Source of the DNA: Symbiobacterium thermophilum IAM 14863
GTDB taxonomy: Bacteria; Bacillota; Sulfobacillia; Symbiobacteriales; Symbiobacteriaceae
Direction of reading: 5' to 3'
Assembly: GCF_000009905.1 (NCBI RefSeq)
Contig: NC_006177.1
Coordinates: 930,001 to 994,000, forward strand
DNA length: 64,000 bases
Below, in pieces: positions 28,238 to 37,540 of this stretch. The notes beneath the pieces are model-generated. The model was not told the DNA's origin. It worked only from the letters and a program-made list of their open reading frames with translations, and ran no database searches. Both the position numbers and the translations under genes were made by a program. The stretch's first letter is position 1, and each line of letters starts with the position of its first letter.

Positions 28238-30117
28238 GTGTGCCCGGCATGGGCGCTGACTTGGCGGTGAAAGTCCGCTACGGGCGAGGCAGCACCAGCC
28301 CGTTAGCCAAAGGCAAGGGTGTCCGTCGTGAGGCGGAATCTGAAGGAAGCCCGAGGCAAAGCCACGACCCGAGGAACACGAACCCCATAGGAGGCTGTGC
28401 CGCTCGGGTGAGCTGGCCGAACACAGCAAAACCCGAAGCTGCCAAAGGGCGGTGCGGTAGATGGGGCGGGTGCGGGGTGAAGGTCAGCGTTCTTACCCGG
28501 GGAGATCTGCCGGGAACGCCAGCAACGCTGGTAACCTGCGTCGGGAGACGCAGCTGAACCGGCAGAAGTCAGCAAAGGCCATAGTACCGGCAGGGGGACG
28601 CCCCAACCGGGAAGGGCCGAACGTCAGGAAAGGGGTGAACCCGTTGCGTTCGAGCAGCCCGCGACAAACGCAGAAGACCCCGAACGGGACCTGCTCGCCG
28701 GAGGTAGCGGTGAAGCCGCAAGGGACGGCGAGAGGGCGGAGTGGGCAGCCGGCACAAGACGGAACGTTACCCCGCGGGGAGCACAGCAACCTGATGGAGC
28801 AGGTGGTGGCCAGGGAGAACATGCTGGCCGCCCTGAAACGGGTGGAGCGGAACGGAGGCGCTCCCGGCGTGGACGGTGTCCCCACCGAACGGCTGCGGGA
28901 CCAGATTCGCGTGGAGTGGAGCCGCATCCGTGAGGGACTGCTCCAGGGGACCTACAGACCGCAGCCAGTCCGCCGGGTCGAAATCCCGAAACCGGGCGGC
29001 GGCAAGCGGATGCTGGGGATTCCCACCGTGATGGACCGCCTGATCCAACAGGCACTCCTGCAAGTACTGACGCCGATCTTTGACCCGACATTCTCCGAAT
29101 CCAGCTACGGCTTTCGGCCGGGGCGGCGGGGTCATGATGCGGTCAGGAAGGCACGTCAGTACGTGGAGGAAGGGTACGACTGGGTCGTGGACATGGACCT
29201 GGAGAAGTTCTTCGACCGGGTCAACCACGACGTGCTGATGGCCCGCGTGGCGCGGCGGGTAACGGATAAGCGTGTGCTGCGGCTGATCCGGCGGTACTTA
29301 CAGGCTGGGGTCATGCTGAACGGGGTAGTCGTGGCGACGGAGGAAGGGACGCCGCAGGGCGGTCCGCTGAGCCCGCTGCTGGCGAACATCCTGCTGGATG
29401 ACCTCGACAAGGAGCTGGAGCGCCGCGGGCACCACTTCGTCCGGTACGCCGATGACTGCAACATCTACGTCCGCAGCAAGCGGGCGGGAGAACGGGTCTA
29501 CAGGAGCGTGCGCCACTTCCTGCAGGAGCGGTTACGGCTGAAGGTCAACGAGGAGAAGAGCGCAGTGGACCGGCCGTGGAAGCGGCAGTTCCTCGGGTTT
29601 AGTTTCTACAAGCACCGGGGAGTGCGCATCCGGCTGGCCCCGAAGAGCCTGAAGCGCGTGAAGGACAAGCTCCGCACGCTGACGGACCGCAACCGCAGCC
29701 AGAGCATGGAGGACCGAATCCGGCGCCTGAATGCTTACTTGCGGGGCTGGGTTGGGTACTATGCGCTCTCCGATGCCAGGTCAGCCTTTGAAAGACTCGA
29801 AGGATGGCTGAAGCGTCGGCTGCGAGCATGCGTATGGAAGCAGTGGAAGCGTGTACGCACGCGCTTTCGGGAGTTGCGCGCCCTCGGTTTGCCCGAATGG
29901 GTAGTCCACCAACTCGCCAACAGCCGCAAAGGCCCGTGGCGGATGGCAGGTGGCCCACTAAACAGCGCCCTGGGCGACGCCTACTGGCGTGCCCAGGGGC
30001 TGATAAGCCTGACCGAATGCTATGAAGCGACTCGTCAATCCTGGCGAACCGCCGGATGCGGACCCGCATGTCCGGTGGTGTGAGAGGACGGGGGCTAGCC
30101 GCCCCCTCCTACTCGAT
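28238..30117 (+). mobile_element. Class C group II intron, copy 1
   Basis: The 1880-base element begins GTGTGCCCGGC directly after a terminator hairpin. It ends with a domain V/VI-like segment (CCGGATGCGGACCCGCATGTCCGG, 30051-30074, then the GGGGGCTAGCCGCCCCC hairpin and CTACTCGAT). It encodes one maturase-type reverse transcriptase. A second copy of identical length lies at 60176-62055 and differs at only scattered bases, which fixes both ends to within a base or two. Insertion behind a terminator and lack of an endonuclease domain are class C features. Copy 1 separates the sigma operon from polA. Confidence 0.9.
28644..30083 (+). CDS. ltrA: Group II intron-encoded reverse transcriptase/maturase, copy 1
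   Basis: This 479-residue intron protein has RT blocks running from IPKPGGGKRMLGIPTVMDR through SSYGFRPGRRGHDAV and GTPQGGPLSPLLANILLDD to the catalytic FVRYADDCNIYV. The maturase domain X is RGWVGYYALSDARSAFERLE. No HNH endonuclease follows, as expected for class C. It splices the intron RNA and primes its retromobility. TTG at 28644 is eight bases from AGGAAAGG; GTG at 28635 is an alternative, and the frame is open further upstream inside intron RNA domains. All catalytic motifs appear intact. Confidence 0.9.
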   Translation: MRSSSPRQTQKTPNGTCSPEVAVKPQGTARGRSGQPAQDGTLPRGEHSNLMEQVVARENMLAALKRVERNGGAPGVDGVPTERLRDQIRVEWSRIREGLLQGTYRPQPVRRVEIPKPGGGKRMLGIPTVMDRLIQQALLQVLTPIFDPTFSESSYGFRPGRRGHDAVRKARQYVEEGYDWVVDMDLEKFFDRVNHDVLMARVARRVTDKRVLRLIRRYLQAGVMLNGVVVATEEGTPQGGPLSPLLANILLDDLDKELERRGHHFVRYADDCNIYVRSKRAGERVYRSVRHFLQERLRLKVNEEKSAVDRPWKRQFLGFSFYKHRGVRIRLAPKSLKRVKDKLRTLTDRNRSQSMEDRIRRLNAYLRGWVGYYALSDARSAFERLEGWLKRRLRACVWKQWKRVRTRFRELRALGLPEWVVHQLANSRKGPWRMAGGPLNSALGDAYWRAQGLISLTECYEATRQSWRTAGCGPACPVV

Positions 30118-30267
30118 TCATGCCTGCCGTCCACAGCCCGGACCGGGCCCCCGCCCGTTTCCCGGGACAGCAGATTCAGGTGCGGGAAGGACTCCCGCAG
30201 CGCGGCATTGAAATAAGTGCAGGCGCGCCCGGTCAAGCTACGAGGGTGCGGCTGTGAGGTGACCGTG

Positions 30268-32892
30268 ATGCCAAAGCCTGAGAAACTGCTCCTTCTCGAC
30301 GGCAACAGCCTGGCTAACCGGGCGTTCTACGCCCTGCGGCTCTTCTCCACCAGCGACGGTGTGTACACCAACGCCGTCTACGGGTTTCTGACGATGCTGT
30401 TCAAGCTCCTGGACGAGGAGCAGCCCGACTACGTGGCGGTCGCCTTCGACAAGGGCCGCCAGACCTTCCGCACCGCCCTCTACGAGGACTACAAGGCGAC
30501 GCGCAAGGCGCCGCCCGACGAGTTCCGGCCGCAGCTGGACCTGCTGCGGGAGGTCCTGACCGCCCTCAACATCCCCTGGTTCCGGGTGGAGAACTACGAA
30601 GCGGACGACATCATGGGCACCCTCGCCCGACAGGCCGCCGCCGAGGGGTTGCACACCCTGATCGTCACCGGCGACCGGGACGCGCTGCAGCTGATCAGCG
30701 ACCGGGTGACGGTGGTGATGACCAAGAAGGGCATCACCGAGACCGTCCGGTACGATCCCGAGACCCTGAAGGCCGAGTACGGGCTGACGCCCAGCCAGAT
30801 CATCGACCTGAAGGCCCTGATGGGCGACGCGTCCGACAACATCCCCGGCGTGCCGGGGGTCGGCGAGAAGACGGCGCTGAAGCTGCTCGCCGACTACGGC
30901 ACGGTGGACGGGGTGTACGCGCACCTGGACGAGATCAAGGGCGCGCTGCAGGCCAAGCTGCGGGAGAACCGGGACAAGGCCGAGCTCTCCCGCACGCTGG
31001 CCACGATCAACCTGGACGCGCCGGTGACCTTCGACCGGGAGGCGCTGCGCCGGCGAGAGCCCAACTACCCGCAGGCCTACGCGCTCTTCCAGCGGCTGGA
31101 GTTCAAGTCGCTGCTGAGCCGCGTGACCCCGCCCGATGGCACCGTTGCCGCGGAGGCCCTCGCCGAACAGGCCGGGGCCGCGCAGGTGGAGATCGTCGCC
31201 GCGCGGGTGGTGGACAGGCCGGGGGCTCTGCGCCTGTCCGGTCAGGCGCCCGTGCTGGCCCGGATGACCGCCGACCCGGGGAATCCCGGCCGTCCCCGCC
31301 CGGTGGGGCTGGCGATGGGAGATCCGCCCGCCTGGCTGGAGGGTGAGGCCCTGGCGGATCCGGCAGAGCTGCTGGATTCCGGCGCCCGGCTCGTCGGCCA
31401 CGACCTGAAGCCCCTGTACAACTGGCTGTACAGCCAGGGGATCGAGCCACCCGCCCCCGCCTTCGACACCGCGCTGGCGGCCTACCTGCTTGATCCCTCC
31501 CGGTCCAGCTACGACCTCGCCGACCTCTGCCGCCAGCACGGCCTGGGCGAGCTGCCTCCCGGCGACACCCCGGACCTGTGGGCGACCCGTGCCTCGGTGT
31601 TGCCCGAACTGCACCGGCGGATGGAGGCGGAGCTGGCGGCGCAGGGCGTGGACCGGCTCTACCGGGAGGTCGAGCTGCCGCTCATGCCCATCCTGGCCGA
31701 GATGGAGGCCGTGGGCGTCGGCATCGACCCGGCGGCGCTGCACGAGATGTCGGTGGAGCTGGAGCGGCGCATCCTGCAGGTGAGTCAGGAGATCTACGAG
31801 CTGGCCGGCATGCAGTTCAACATCAGCTCGCCGAAGCAGCTGGGCGACGTGCTCTTCGGGAAGCTGGGCCTCCCCAGCGGCAAGAAGACGAAGAGCGGCG
31901 GTTACTCCACCGACGCCGAGGTCTTGGAGGAGCTGGCGGCGGCCTACCCCATCGCCGCGCGGGTCCTCGACTACCGCACGCTCACCAAGCTGAAGGGCAC
32001 CTACGTGGACGCCCTGGGCCAGCTGATCGCCCGGGACGGCCGCATCCACACCACCTTCGCACAGACGGTGGCTGAGACAGGCCGCCTCTCCAGCAAGGAT
32101 CCCAATCTGCAGAACATCCCCATCCGCATCGAGGAGGGGCGGCGCATCCGCAAGGCCTTCGTCGCCCGGCCCGGGTGCGTGCTGCTCTCGGCCGACTACT
32201 CGCAGATCGAGCTCCGGGTCGTGGCCCACTTCTCCGGCGACCCGGCCCTCAGGGAAGCCTTCCTGCACGACCAGGACATCCACACCCGCACCGCGGCCGA
32301 GGTCTTCGGCGTCCCCATGGACCAGGTCACCCCGGAGATGCGCCGGCAGGCCAAGGCGGTCAACTTCGGGCTGATCTACGGCCAGACCGACTTCGGGCTG
32401 GCCCGGTCGGTGGGGATCAGCCGGGCTGAGGCCAGGGCGTTCATCGAGACCTACTTCGCCAAGTTCGCGGGCGTCAGGCGTTACATGGAGGAGAAGAAGG
32501 CGGAGGCCCGGGAGAAAGGGTATGTGACCACCCTCGACGGCCGCCGGCGCCCCCTGCCCGAGATCAACCACCGGGTGTTCACCATCCGGCAGAACGCCGA
32601 GCGGATGGCCATCAACACGCCGATCCAGGGCACCGCCGCCGACCTGATGAAGCGGGCGATGATCGCCGTCCGGCGGGCCATGCGGGAGGAGGGGCTTTCC
32701 GCCCGGATGATCCTGCAGGTTCACGACGAGCTGGTGTTCGAGTGCCCCGTCGGCGAGGTGGACCGGCTGGCCCGGCTGGTCCGGCGGGAGATGGAGGGGG
32801 CCATGAAGCTGGACGTGCCGCTGAAGGTCGAGGTCAAGGTCGGGCCCGACTGGTACTCGGTGCAGCCGTACGAGGGCGATCGGGATGCCTGA
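30268..32892 (+). CDS. polA: DNA polymerase I
   Basis: This 874-residue protein has a 5'-nuclease domain (residues 1-290, LLLLDGNSLANRAFYALR, NYEADDIMGTLA) and a central domain (about 300-490). In the central domain the DxE exonuclease motif is absent, so proofreading is probably lost as in other Firmicute enzymes. The polymerase domain has motif A LLSADYSQIELRVVAHF, motif B RRQAKAVNFGLIYGQTD and motif C ILQVHDELVFECP. It fills gaps in repair and removes Okazaki primers. ATG at 30268 has GAGGTG six bases upstream. It overlaps mutM by eight bases, beginning a repair operon. Confidence 0.96.
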   Translation: MPKPEKLLLLDGNSLANRAFYALRLFSTSDGVYTNAVYGFLTMLFKLLDEEQPDYVAVAFDKGRQTFRTALYEDYKATRKAPPDEFRPQLDLLREVLTALNIPWFRVENYEADDIMGTLARQAAAEGLHTLIVTGDRDALQLISDRVTVVMTKKGITETVRYDPETLKAEYGLTPSQIIDLKALMGDASDNIPGVPGVGEKTALKLLADYGTVDGVYAHLDEIKGALQAKLRENRDKAELSRTLATINLDAPVTFDREALRRREPNYPQAYALFQRLEFKSLLSRVTPPDGTVAAEALAEQAGAAQVEIVAARVVDRPGALRLSGQAPVLARMTADPGNPGRPRPVGLAMGDPPAWLEGEALADPAELLDSGARLVGHDLKPLYNWLYSQGIEPPAPAFDTALAAYLLDPSRSSYDLADLCRQHGLGELPPGDTPDLWATRASVLPELHRRMEAELAAQGVDRLYREVELPLMPILAEMEAVGVGIDPAALHEMSVELERRILQVSQEIYELAGMQFNISSPKQLGDVLFGKLGLPSGKKTKSGGYSTDAEVLEELAAAYPIAARVLDYRTLTKLKGTYVDALGQLIARDGRIHTTFAQTVAETGRLSSKDPNLQNIPIRIEEGRRIRKAFVARPGCVLLSADYSQIELRVVAHFSGDPALREAFLHDQDIHTRTAAEVFGVPMDQVTPEMRRQAKAVNFGLIYGQTDFGLARSVGISRAEARAFIETYFAKFAGVRRYMEEKKAEAREKGYVTTLDGRRRPLPEINHRVFTIRQNAERMAINTPIQGTAADLMKRAMIAVRRAMREEGLSARMILQVHDELVFECPVGEVDRLARLVRREMEGAMKLDVPLKVEVKVGPDWYSVQPYEGDRDA

Positions 32893-33802
32893 GCTGCCGG
32901 AGGTGGAGACGGTCCGGCGCACCCTGTGCCCGCGCGTCGTCGGGCGGCGCATCCGGCGGGTGGAGATCCTCACCCCCCGCCAGATCTATCACCCCGACCC
33001 GGCGACCTTCGCGGCCGACCTGGAGGGCGCCGTCTTCGACGACATCGAGCGGCGGGGCAAGTATCTGTTGTTCCGCCTGGGCCCCCGCATCCTGGTGGCC
33101 CACCTGCGCATGAGCGGTCATCTGTATGTGTGCGGGCCGGAGGCCCCCCGCCCCAGGCACCTGCACGTGGTGTTCCACCTGGATGACGGAGGGGAACTGC
33201 GCTACGCTGACCAGCGGAAGTTCGGCGGGTTCCACCTGCTGGGCCCCGGCGGGGAGGGCATGCCCCCGGGCCTGGCGAACCTGGGGCCGGAACCGCTTTC
33301 GCCGGAGTTCACGCCCCAGGTCCTGGCGGAGAGGCTGGCCGGGCGGCACACGTCGATCAAGGCCGCTCTGCTCAACCAGGCGCTGGTGGCGGGGCTGGGC
33401 AACATCTACGCCGACGAGGCCCTCTTCTGCGCCCGCATCCACCCGGCCCGGGAAGCGGGCTCCCTGACGCCGGCCGAGGTGGAGCGGCTGCATGGCTGCA
33501 TCCGCCGGGTGTTGCTCCGGGCGGTGGAGCGTCGGGGCACCACGTTCTCCCTTTACCGGGACGGCGAGGGCAACGAGGGCGACATGTACGATGAACTGCA
33601 GGTCTTCGACCGGGCCGGCGAGCCCTGCCCCGTCTGCGGCACGCCCATCCGGAAGGTGGCCGTGGCGCAGCGGGGGACGCACTTCTGCCCCCGGTGCCAG
33701 CCGGTGCCGGAGGGGGTTGCACTGTCGCCCCGGCGGGCCCGCCCGGGCCGGCGGGGCAACAGCGTGCGGGTGGCAGCGGAGCCGCCCGGCACGTACGAGT
33801 GA
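32885..33802 (+). CDS. mutM: Formamidopyrimidine-DNA glycosylase
   Basis: This 305-residue bifunctional glycosylase/AP lyase removes 8-oxoguanine and Fapy lesions. The N-terminal catalytic PELPEVETVRR (Pro2, Glu3), the Lys in RRGKYLLFRL, ADEALFCARIHP and the C-terminal zinc finger (CPVCGTP and HFCPRCQ) are all present. A basic tail of about 30 residues follows the finger and is longer than usual. The start overlaps the end of polA, so translation is coupled. Confidence 0.95.
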   Translation: MPELPEVETVRRTLCPRVVGRRIRRVEILTPRQIYHPDPATFAADLEGAVFDDIERRGKYLLFRLGPRILVAHLRMSGHLYVCGPEAPRPRHLHVVFHLDDGGELRYADQRKFGGFHLLGPGGEGMPPGLANLGPEPLSPEFTPQVLAERLAGRHTSIKAALLNQALVAGLGNIYADEALFCARIHPAREAGSLTPAEVERLHGCIRRVLLRAVERRGTTFSLYRDGEGNEGDMYDELQVFDRAGEPCPVCGTPIRKVAVAQRGTHFCPRCQPVPEGVALSPRRARPGRRGNSVRVAAEPPGTYE

Positions 33803-33931
33803 GCCGTGGACCGGCTGCCGCGCGGCATGCGCATTCCGGAGGCGGCCGGGTGGCCGGTCCGATGCGTTCTTTGCTGCGGCGGCCGCCGCAGTCCGCCCGG
33901 GTGAGCAAGTACAACGCGGAGGGTGAACCCT

Positions 33932-34135
33932 GTGCAGTATCTCGTGTTTGAGTTTCCCAGCGAAAAGGAGCTCCGTGATACCGTAAAGAAGCTCTGGGAC
34001 GGCTACAACGTCTCCGGCGAGATGGCCATCAAGCCCATCGGCAACGGGAAGTGGCGGCTGGAGATGTACACGGAGAAGGAGCTGAGGGAGTCCACGCTCG
34101 AGAAGTTCGCCGACTACCGCATCGAGGGCGACTAG
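33932..34135 (+). CDS. Small conserved-looking protein of unknown function between mutM and coaE
   Basis: This 67-residue mixed alpha/beta protein is not recognised. It starts QYLVFEFPSEKELRDTVKKL and has charged ends, no Cys and no membrane segment. GTG at 33932 is nine bases from GGAGG; GTG at 33923 would touch it. It ends one base before coaE, strongly implying coexpression. In Bacillus the equivalent slot holds a membrane protein (ytaF), so this is a replacement. Confidence 0.75.
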   Translation: MQYLVFEFPSEKELRDTVKKLWDGYNVSGEMAIKPIGNGKWRLEMYTEKELRESTLEKFADYRIEGD

Positions 34136-34136
34136 G

Positions 34137-34856
34137 ATGCGCATCATCGGGCTGACGGGCTCCATTGCCAGCGGCAAGTCCACCGTGTCTGCCATGCTCC
34201 GGGAGCCCGGGGCCGCGGTGATCGACGCCGACGCCATCGTACACCACCTGCAGCTGCCGGGAACGCCCGTGTTCGAGTCCATCGTCCGGGAGTTCGGCCC
34301 GGGGGTCGTGCGCCCGGACGGCTCGCTGGACCGGCAGGCCCTGGGGCGGATCGTCTTCGCGGATCCCGGCCGGCGCCGGGCCCTGGAGGCGATCGTGCAC
34401 CCTGCGGTGCGGGCCGAGATCTGGCGGCAGGTGGAGCAGTACCGCCGGGAAGGGCGGCCCGCCGTGGTGCTGGACGTCCCCCTGCTCTACGAGAGCGGCT
34501 GGGACCGGCAGGTGGACGAGGTCTGGGTCGTCTGGGTGGATGCGGAAACCCAGAAGGCTCGCCTCATCGCCCGCAGCGGCCTCTCCCCCGAGGAGGCGGA
34601 GGCGCGCATCGCCGCACAGATGAGCCTGGACGAGAAGGCGAGGCGGGCGGACCGGATCATCGACAACCGGGGCTCGCTGGACCGGACCCGGGCACAGGTG
34701 GAGGCGGCCTGGCGGGCGGCCTGCGGCGGTGAGGGGGGCGAACCGGCGGCGGGTTCAAGCGCTCACCATGGGGCAGGTTCGGTCGACCCGGGGGCGGGGC
34801 CATGCGACGGCCCGGGAGCAGCGCCGGAAGCGGAAAGGCGGGGCGGGGACAGGTGA
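34137..34856 (+). CDS. coaE: Dephospho-CoA kinase
   Basis: This 239-residue P-loop kinase makes the last step of CoA synthesis, phosphorylating the 3'-OH of dephospho-CoA. It has GLTGSIASGKSTVS at the start, the DAD motif in VIDADAIVHHL, VLDVPLLYESGWD and a lid region with SPEEAEARIAAQM. About 45 residues past the usual end (Gly/Ala/Pro-rich) look like a disordered extension. The ATG follows the previous stop by one base, and the gene overlaps the transglycosylase by four bases. Confidence 0.94.
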   Translation: MRIIGLTGSIASGKSTVSAMLREPGAAVIDADAIVHHLQLPGTPVFESIVREFGPGVVRPDGSLDRQALGRIVFADPGRRRALEAIVHPAVRAEIWRQVEQYRREGRPAVVLDVPLLYESGWDRQVDEVWVVWVDAETQKARLIARSGLSPEEAEARIAAQMSLDEKARRADRIIDNRGSLDRTRAQVEAAWRAACGGEGGEPAAGSSAHHGAGSVDPGAGPCDGPGAAPEAERRGGDR

Positions 34857-35443
34857 GGCGCCGAGGCCGGGCACGGCGGCGGCTGCTGACCCTGCTGGTG
34901 CTGGCAGCGCTGGTGTTGGGCGTGCGGGCTGCGGTGATGAAGGGCTACCCGCTTGCCTACCGATCGGAGATCACCGAATGCGCGCGGGGGCACGGGATCG
35001 ATCCGTACCTGATTGCCGCCGTCATCCGGGCGGAGTCCCGGTTCCGTCCCGAGGCGACGTCGCCCCAGGGCGCCCGGGGGCTCATGCAGCTGATGCCGGA
35101 CACAGGTCGATGGGTGGCCGCCCAGATGGGGCTTCCCTACGACGACGCCTACCTCTACGACCCCGTCTACAATATCCGGCTGGGCTGCTGGTACCTGGCG
35201 GCGCTGCTCGGCGAGTTCGCCGGGGACCCCGTGCGGGCGCTGGCCGCGTACAACGGCGGCATGAGCAACGTGTACAGCTGGCTGGATACCCAGCAGTGGA
35301 CAGGAGAACGGGATACGCTCTCGCAGATCCCCTTTTCGGAGACCCGCCACTACGTGGCCAACGTGCTCCGGGACCAGAGACGATACCGCCTGATCTACGG
35401 CGACTGGAAGCCGGAGAGGACGGGAGGCGATGATGGTGCGTAA
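34853..35443 (+). CDS. Lytic transglycosylase, Slt/SleB-type catalytic domain
   Basis: This 196-residue secreted or anchored enzyme has a basic N-terminus and one hydrophobic segment (about residues 12-27), then an SLT domain. That domain includes AVIRAESRFRPEATSP with the catalytic Glu, ARGLMQLMP, and ALAAYNGG. It cleaves peptidoglycan glycan strands to 1,6-anhydro ends outside the membrane. GTG at 34853 overlaps the coaE stop in the GTGA arrangement; the upstream ATG at 34802 would add a 17-residue low-complexity start. It overlaps the next small gene by 14 bases. Confidence 0.88.
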   Translation: MRRRGRARRRLLTLLVLAALVLGVRAAVMKGYPLAYRSEITECARGHGIDPYLIAAVIRAESRFRPEATSPQGARGLMQLMPDTGRWVAAQMGLPYDDAYLYDPVYNIRLGCWYLAALLGEFAGDPVRALAAYNGGMSNVYSWLDTQQWTGERDTLSQIPFSETRHYVANVLRDQRRYRLIYGDWKPERTGGDDGA

Positions 35444-35642
35444 TTCGGATATGGACGAGCTTGCCCGCCGAAGGGCCGCCCGGGAGCGCGAGGCCGGCGG
35501 GGACGACGACACGGTCCGGTTCACCTGGACCGACACCCTGGCGATGATCATCGCCGCGTACCAGGTGCTGATGCCCATCGTGCTGCTGATGATCGGCATC
35601 CTGTTGGTGGTCTATCTGCTCTTCCGCGTGTTCTTCCACTGA
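35430..35642 (+). CDS. Small single-pass membrane protein
   Basis: This 70-residue protein has a charged N-terminal half (residues 1-32) and one transmembrane helix (about 40-66, rich in Ile/Leu/Val). It ends shortly after the helix, so the N-terminus is probably cytoplasmic. The family is not recognised. It overlaps the transglycosylase end by 14 bases and has GGGAGG directly upstream, so it is the last gene of the polA operon. A role with the neighbouring cell-wall enzyme is a guess. Confidence 0.7.
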   Translation: MMVRNSDMDELARRRAAREREAGGDDDTVRFTWTDTLAMIIAAYQVLMPIVLLMIGILLVVYLLFRVFFH

Positions 35643-35750
35643 TTATCCGTTGATGTTCCGATGCTCTTCTGCTGACCTTCTCCTGACCGAATGCTGCATC
35701 CGCTGCACCCTGGCCCGCGGAAGGGCCGGGGTCTGTTGCGCCCTACTGTC

Positions 35751-35780
35751 CTGACCCTAGTCCGAACAGGGGGGGGTCAG
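35751..35780 (+). terminator. Hairpin in the gap after the polA operon
   Basis: CTGACCC pairs with GGGTCAG over a 16-base loop; there is no clear T run. A possible promoter (TTGAAT near 35793) follows for the DUF4418 operon. Confidence 0.35.
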
Positions 35781-35873
35781 TTAGGCAGCGTATTGAATCC
35801 ACTGCCAGAGTCCTACTAAACTCGGATTACACGAGAAATTGCTGCCATTTCGGGGGGAGAGGGTGGTGATAGG

Positions 35874-36323
35874 GTGAGCAAGCTGACGCGGGACTGGCGC
35901 CCGTTGCTGTTCATCGTTCTCGGTGCGGGAGCGGTGCTGGTGTCGCACTTCTTCCTGCACACCTGCACTGACCACGGTCACTTCATGGAGACGGCGGCCG
36001 GCACCCTGGTGCCGATGCGCTGCCACTGGTCCGAGCGGGCGTTCCAGGGGGTGGGGGCCCTGGTCGCCTTCGCCGGCTTGGCGATGTACGTCTTCCCGGA
36101 TGCCGCGCGCGGCCTGTCGTTTGCCGTGGCCGGGGCCGGCCTGCTCATGATCCTCATTCCGATGTGGCTTGTGCCCACCTGCGACATGCCCGGGATGGTC
36201 TGCAACCTCAGCTTCAAGCCCGGGGCGTACCTGACGGGTGGCATCACGGCCCTGTCCGGGCTCGGGGGCACGCTGCGGCTCCGCCGGCTGGATGTCATGG
36301 GGGGAGAGCGGAGTGCGGTTTAG
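35874..36323 (+). CDS. DUF4418-family membrane protein
   Basis: This 149-residue protein has four hydrophobic segments and conserved Cys sites, MRCHWSERAF and PTCDMPGMVCN, in the pattern of DUF4418. The function of the family is unknown. The GTG start follows a GGGGGAGAGGG stretch. It overlaps the first permease by 11 bases and heads a four-gene operon with an FtsX permease, an ATPase and a second permease, so it is probably an accessory subunit of that transporter. Confidence 0.82.
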   Translation: MSKLTRDWRPLLFIVLGAGAVLVSHFFLHTCTDHGHFMETAAGTLVPMRCHWSERAFQGVGALVAFAGLAMYVFPDAARGLSFAVAGAGLLMILIPMWLVPTCDMPGMVCNLSFKPGAYLTGGITALSGLGGTLRLRRLDVMGGERSAV

Positions 36324-37524
36324 CGAGAGACCGGGAATCCTGCGGCTGGCAGCCCGCAACCTCCTGCGGAACCCGGGGCGCACCCTGGTGGTGCTGCTGG
36401 GGGTCATGGTCGTGGCCGGCACCGCATTCGCCGGCGGGCTGATCGGACGCGGGGTGTCCTTCGCGGTGAGCCGCGGACTGGAGCGGCTGGGGGCGGACCT
36501 GATGGTCGTCCCGGAGGGCGCCGCTGAGAAGACCCACACCGCCCTGGTTATGGGGCTGCCGACGGCGTTCTACATGGAAGGTGCCGGACGGCTGGAGGCC
36601 ATCCGGGCGGTGGAGGGCGTGGCGGCGGCCTCGCCCCAGATCTTCGTGGAGACGCTGGCCTCCTCGGCCTGCTGTACCGGCCACCTGATGCTGGTGGGGT
36701 ACGATCCCGAGACCGACTTCACCGTGAAGCCGTGGCTCCGTCAGAACCTGAAGCGTGAGCTGGCCCCGGACGAGGTGCTGGTGGGCAACCACATCCTCGG
36801 GGTCACCGGCGATCCCCTGCTGTTCTACGGCTCCACCTTCAGGCTGGCCGCCCGGCTTGACCCCACCGGCATGGGGATGGACGAGACGGTCTTCCTCCCG
36901 GCGCCGGCGGTGTGGGAGATCGCCGAGCGGTCCAGGGAGCTGGCGACCGAGCCGCTGGAGATTCCCCAGGGGCACGTGTCGGCGATCCTCGTCAAGCTGG
37001 AGGACGGGGCGGACGCCGCGCAGGTGGCCGCCGAGATCGAGCGGCGGTTGGACGGGGTGACGGTGATCACCGCCGGCGAGATCGCCCGGTCGGTGGCCGA
37101 TGACCTGTCCGTGCTGATGGCCAGCCTCCTGCCCGTGCTGATCTCGCTGGTGCTGGTGGCCGTGCTGCTCTTCGTGATCCTGTTCTTCGCCATCGCCCGG
37201 GAGCGGACTCGGGAGATCGGTCTGCTCCGCGCCATGGGCGCGACGGCCGGGCAGGCCACGGGCGCGCTGGTGTTGGAGGCGGGGCTGCTCAGCGCCCTGG
37301 GCGGCCTGGCCGGGGTACTGGCCGGCTCTGCGGTCTACGGCCTGTTCAAGGAAGCCATCATGGTGTCGTATACCCTGCCGTTCCTGTACCCGCCGGGCGC
37401 CGAGCAGACGCTCCTGGCGGCGGCGGTGGTGGCCGTTGCGGCCGCCGGCGGCGTCCTGGCCGCGGCGGTTCCGGCACGCCGGCTGGCCAGGTTGGAGCCC
37501 CACGAGGCCATCCACGCGCATTAG
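36313..37524 (+). CDS. FtsX-type ABC transporter permease
   Basis: This 403-residue permease has an N-terminal helix (about residues 20-45) and a large extracytoplasmic domain (50-260). Three C-terminal helices follow with the FtsX motif AIARERTREIGLLRAMGAT. The extracytoplasmic domain carries a CysCys pair (ASSACCTGHLM), unusual for simple lipoprotein exporters and matching the Cys-rich DUF4418 partner. GTG at 36313 overlaps the DUF4418 stop. It works with the ATPase encoded 16 bases downstream. Substrate is unknown; a thiol- or metal-related role is an inference. Confidence 0.88.
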   Translation: MRFSERPGILRLAARNLLRNPGRTLVVLLGVMVVAGTAFAGGLIGRGVSFAVSRGLERLGADLMVVPEGAAEKTHTALVMGLPTAFYMEGAGRLEAIRAVEGVAAASPQIFVETLASSACCTGHLMLVGYDPETDFTVKPWLRQNLKRELAPDEVLVGNHILGVTGDPLLFYGSTFRLAARLDPTGMGMDETVFLPAPAVWEIAERSRELATEPLEIPQGHVSAILVKLEDGADAAQVAAEIERRLDGVTVITAGEIARSVADDLSVLMASLLPVLISLVLVAVLLFVILFFAIARERTREIGLLRAMGATAGQATGALVLEAGLLSALGGLAGVLAGSAVYGLFKEAIMVSYTLPFLYPPGAEQTLLAAAVVAVAAAGGVLAAAVPARRLARLEPHEAIHAH

Positions 37525-37540
37525 AGGAGGAAGATGCCCC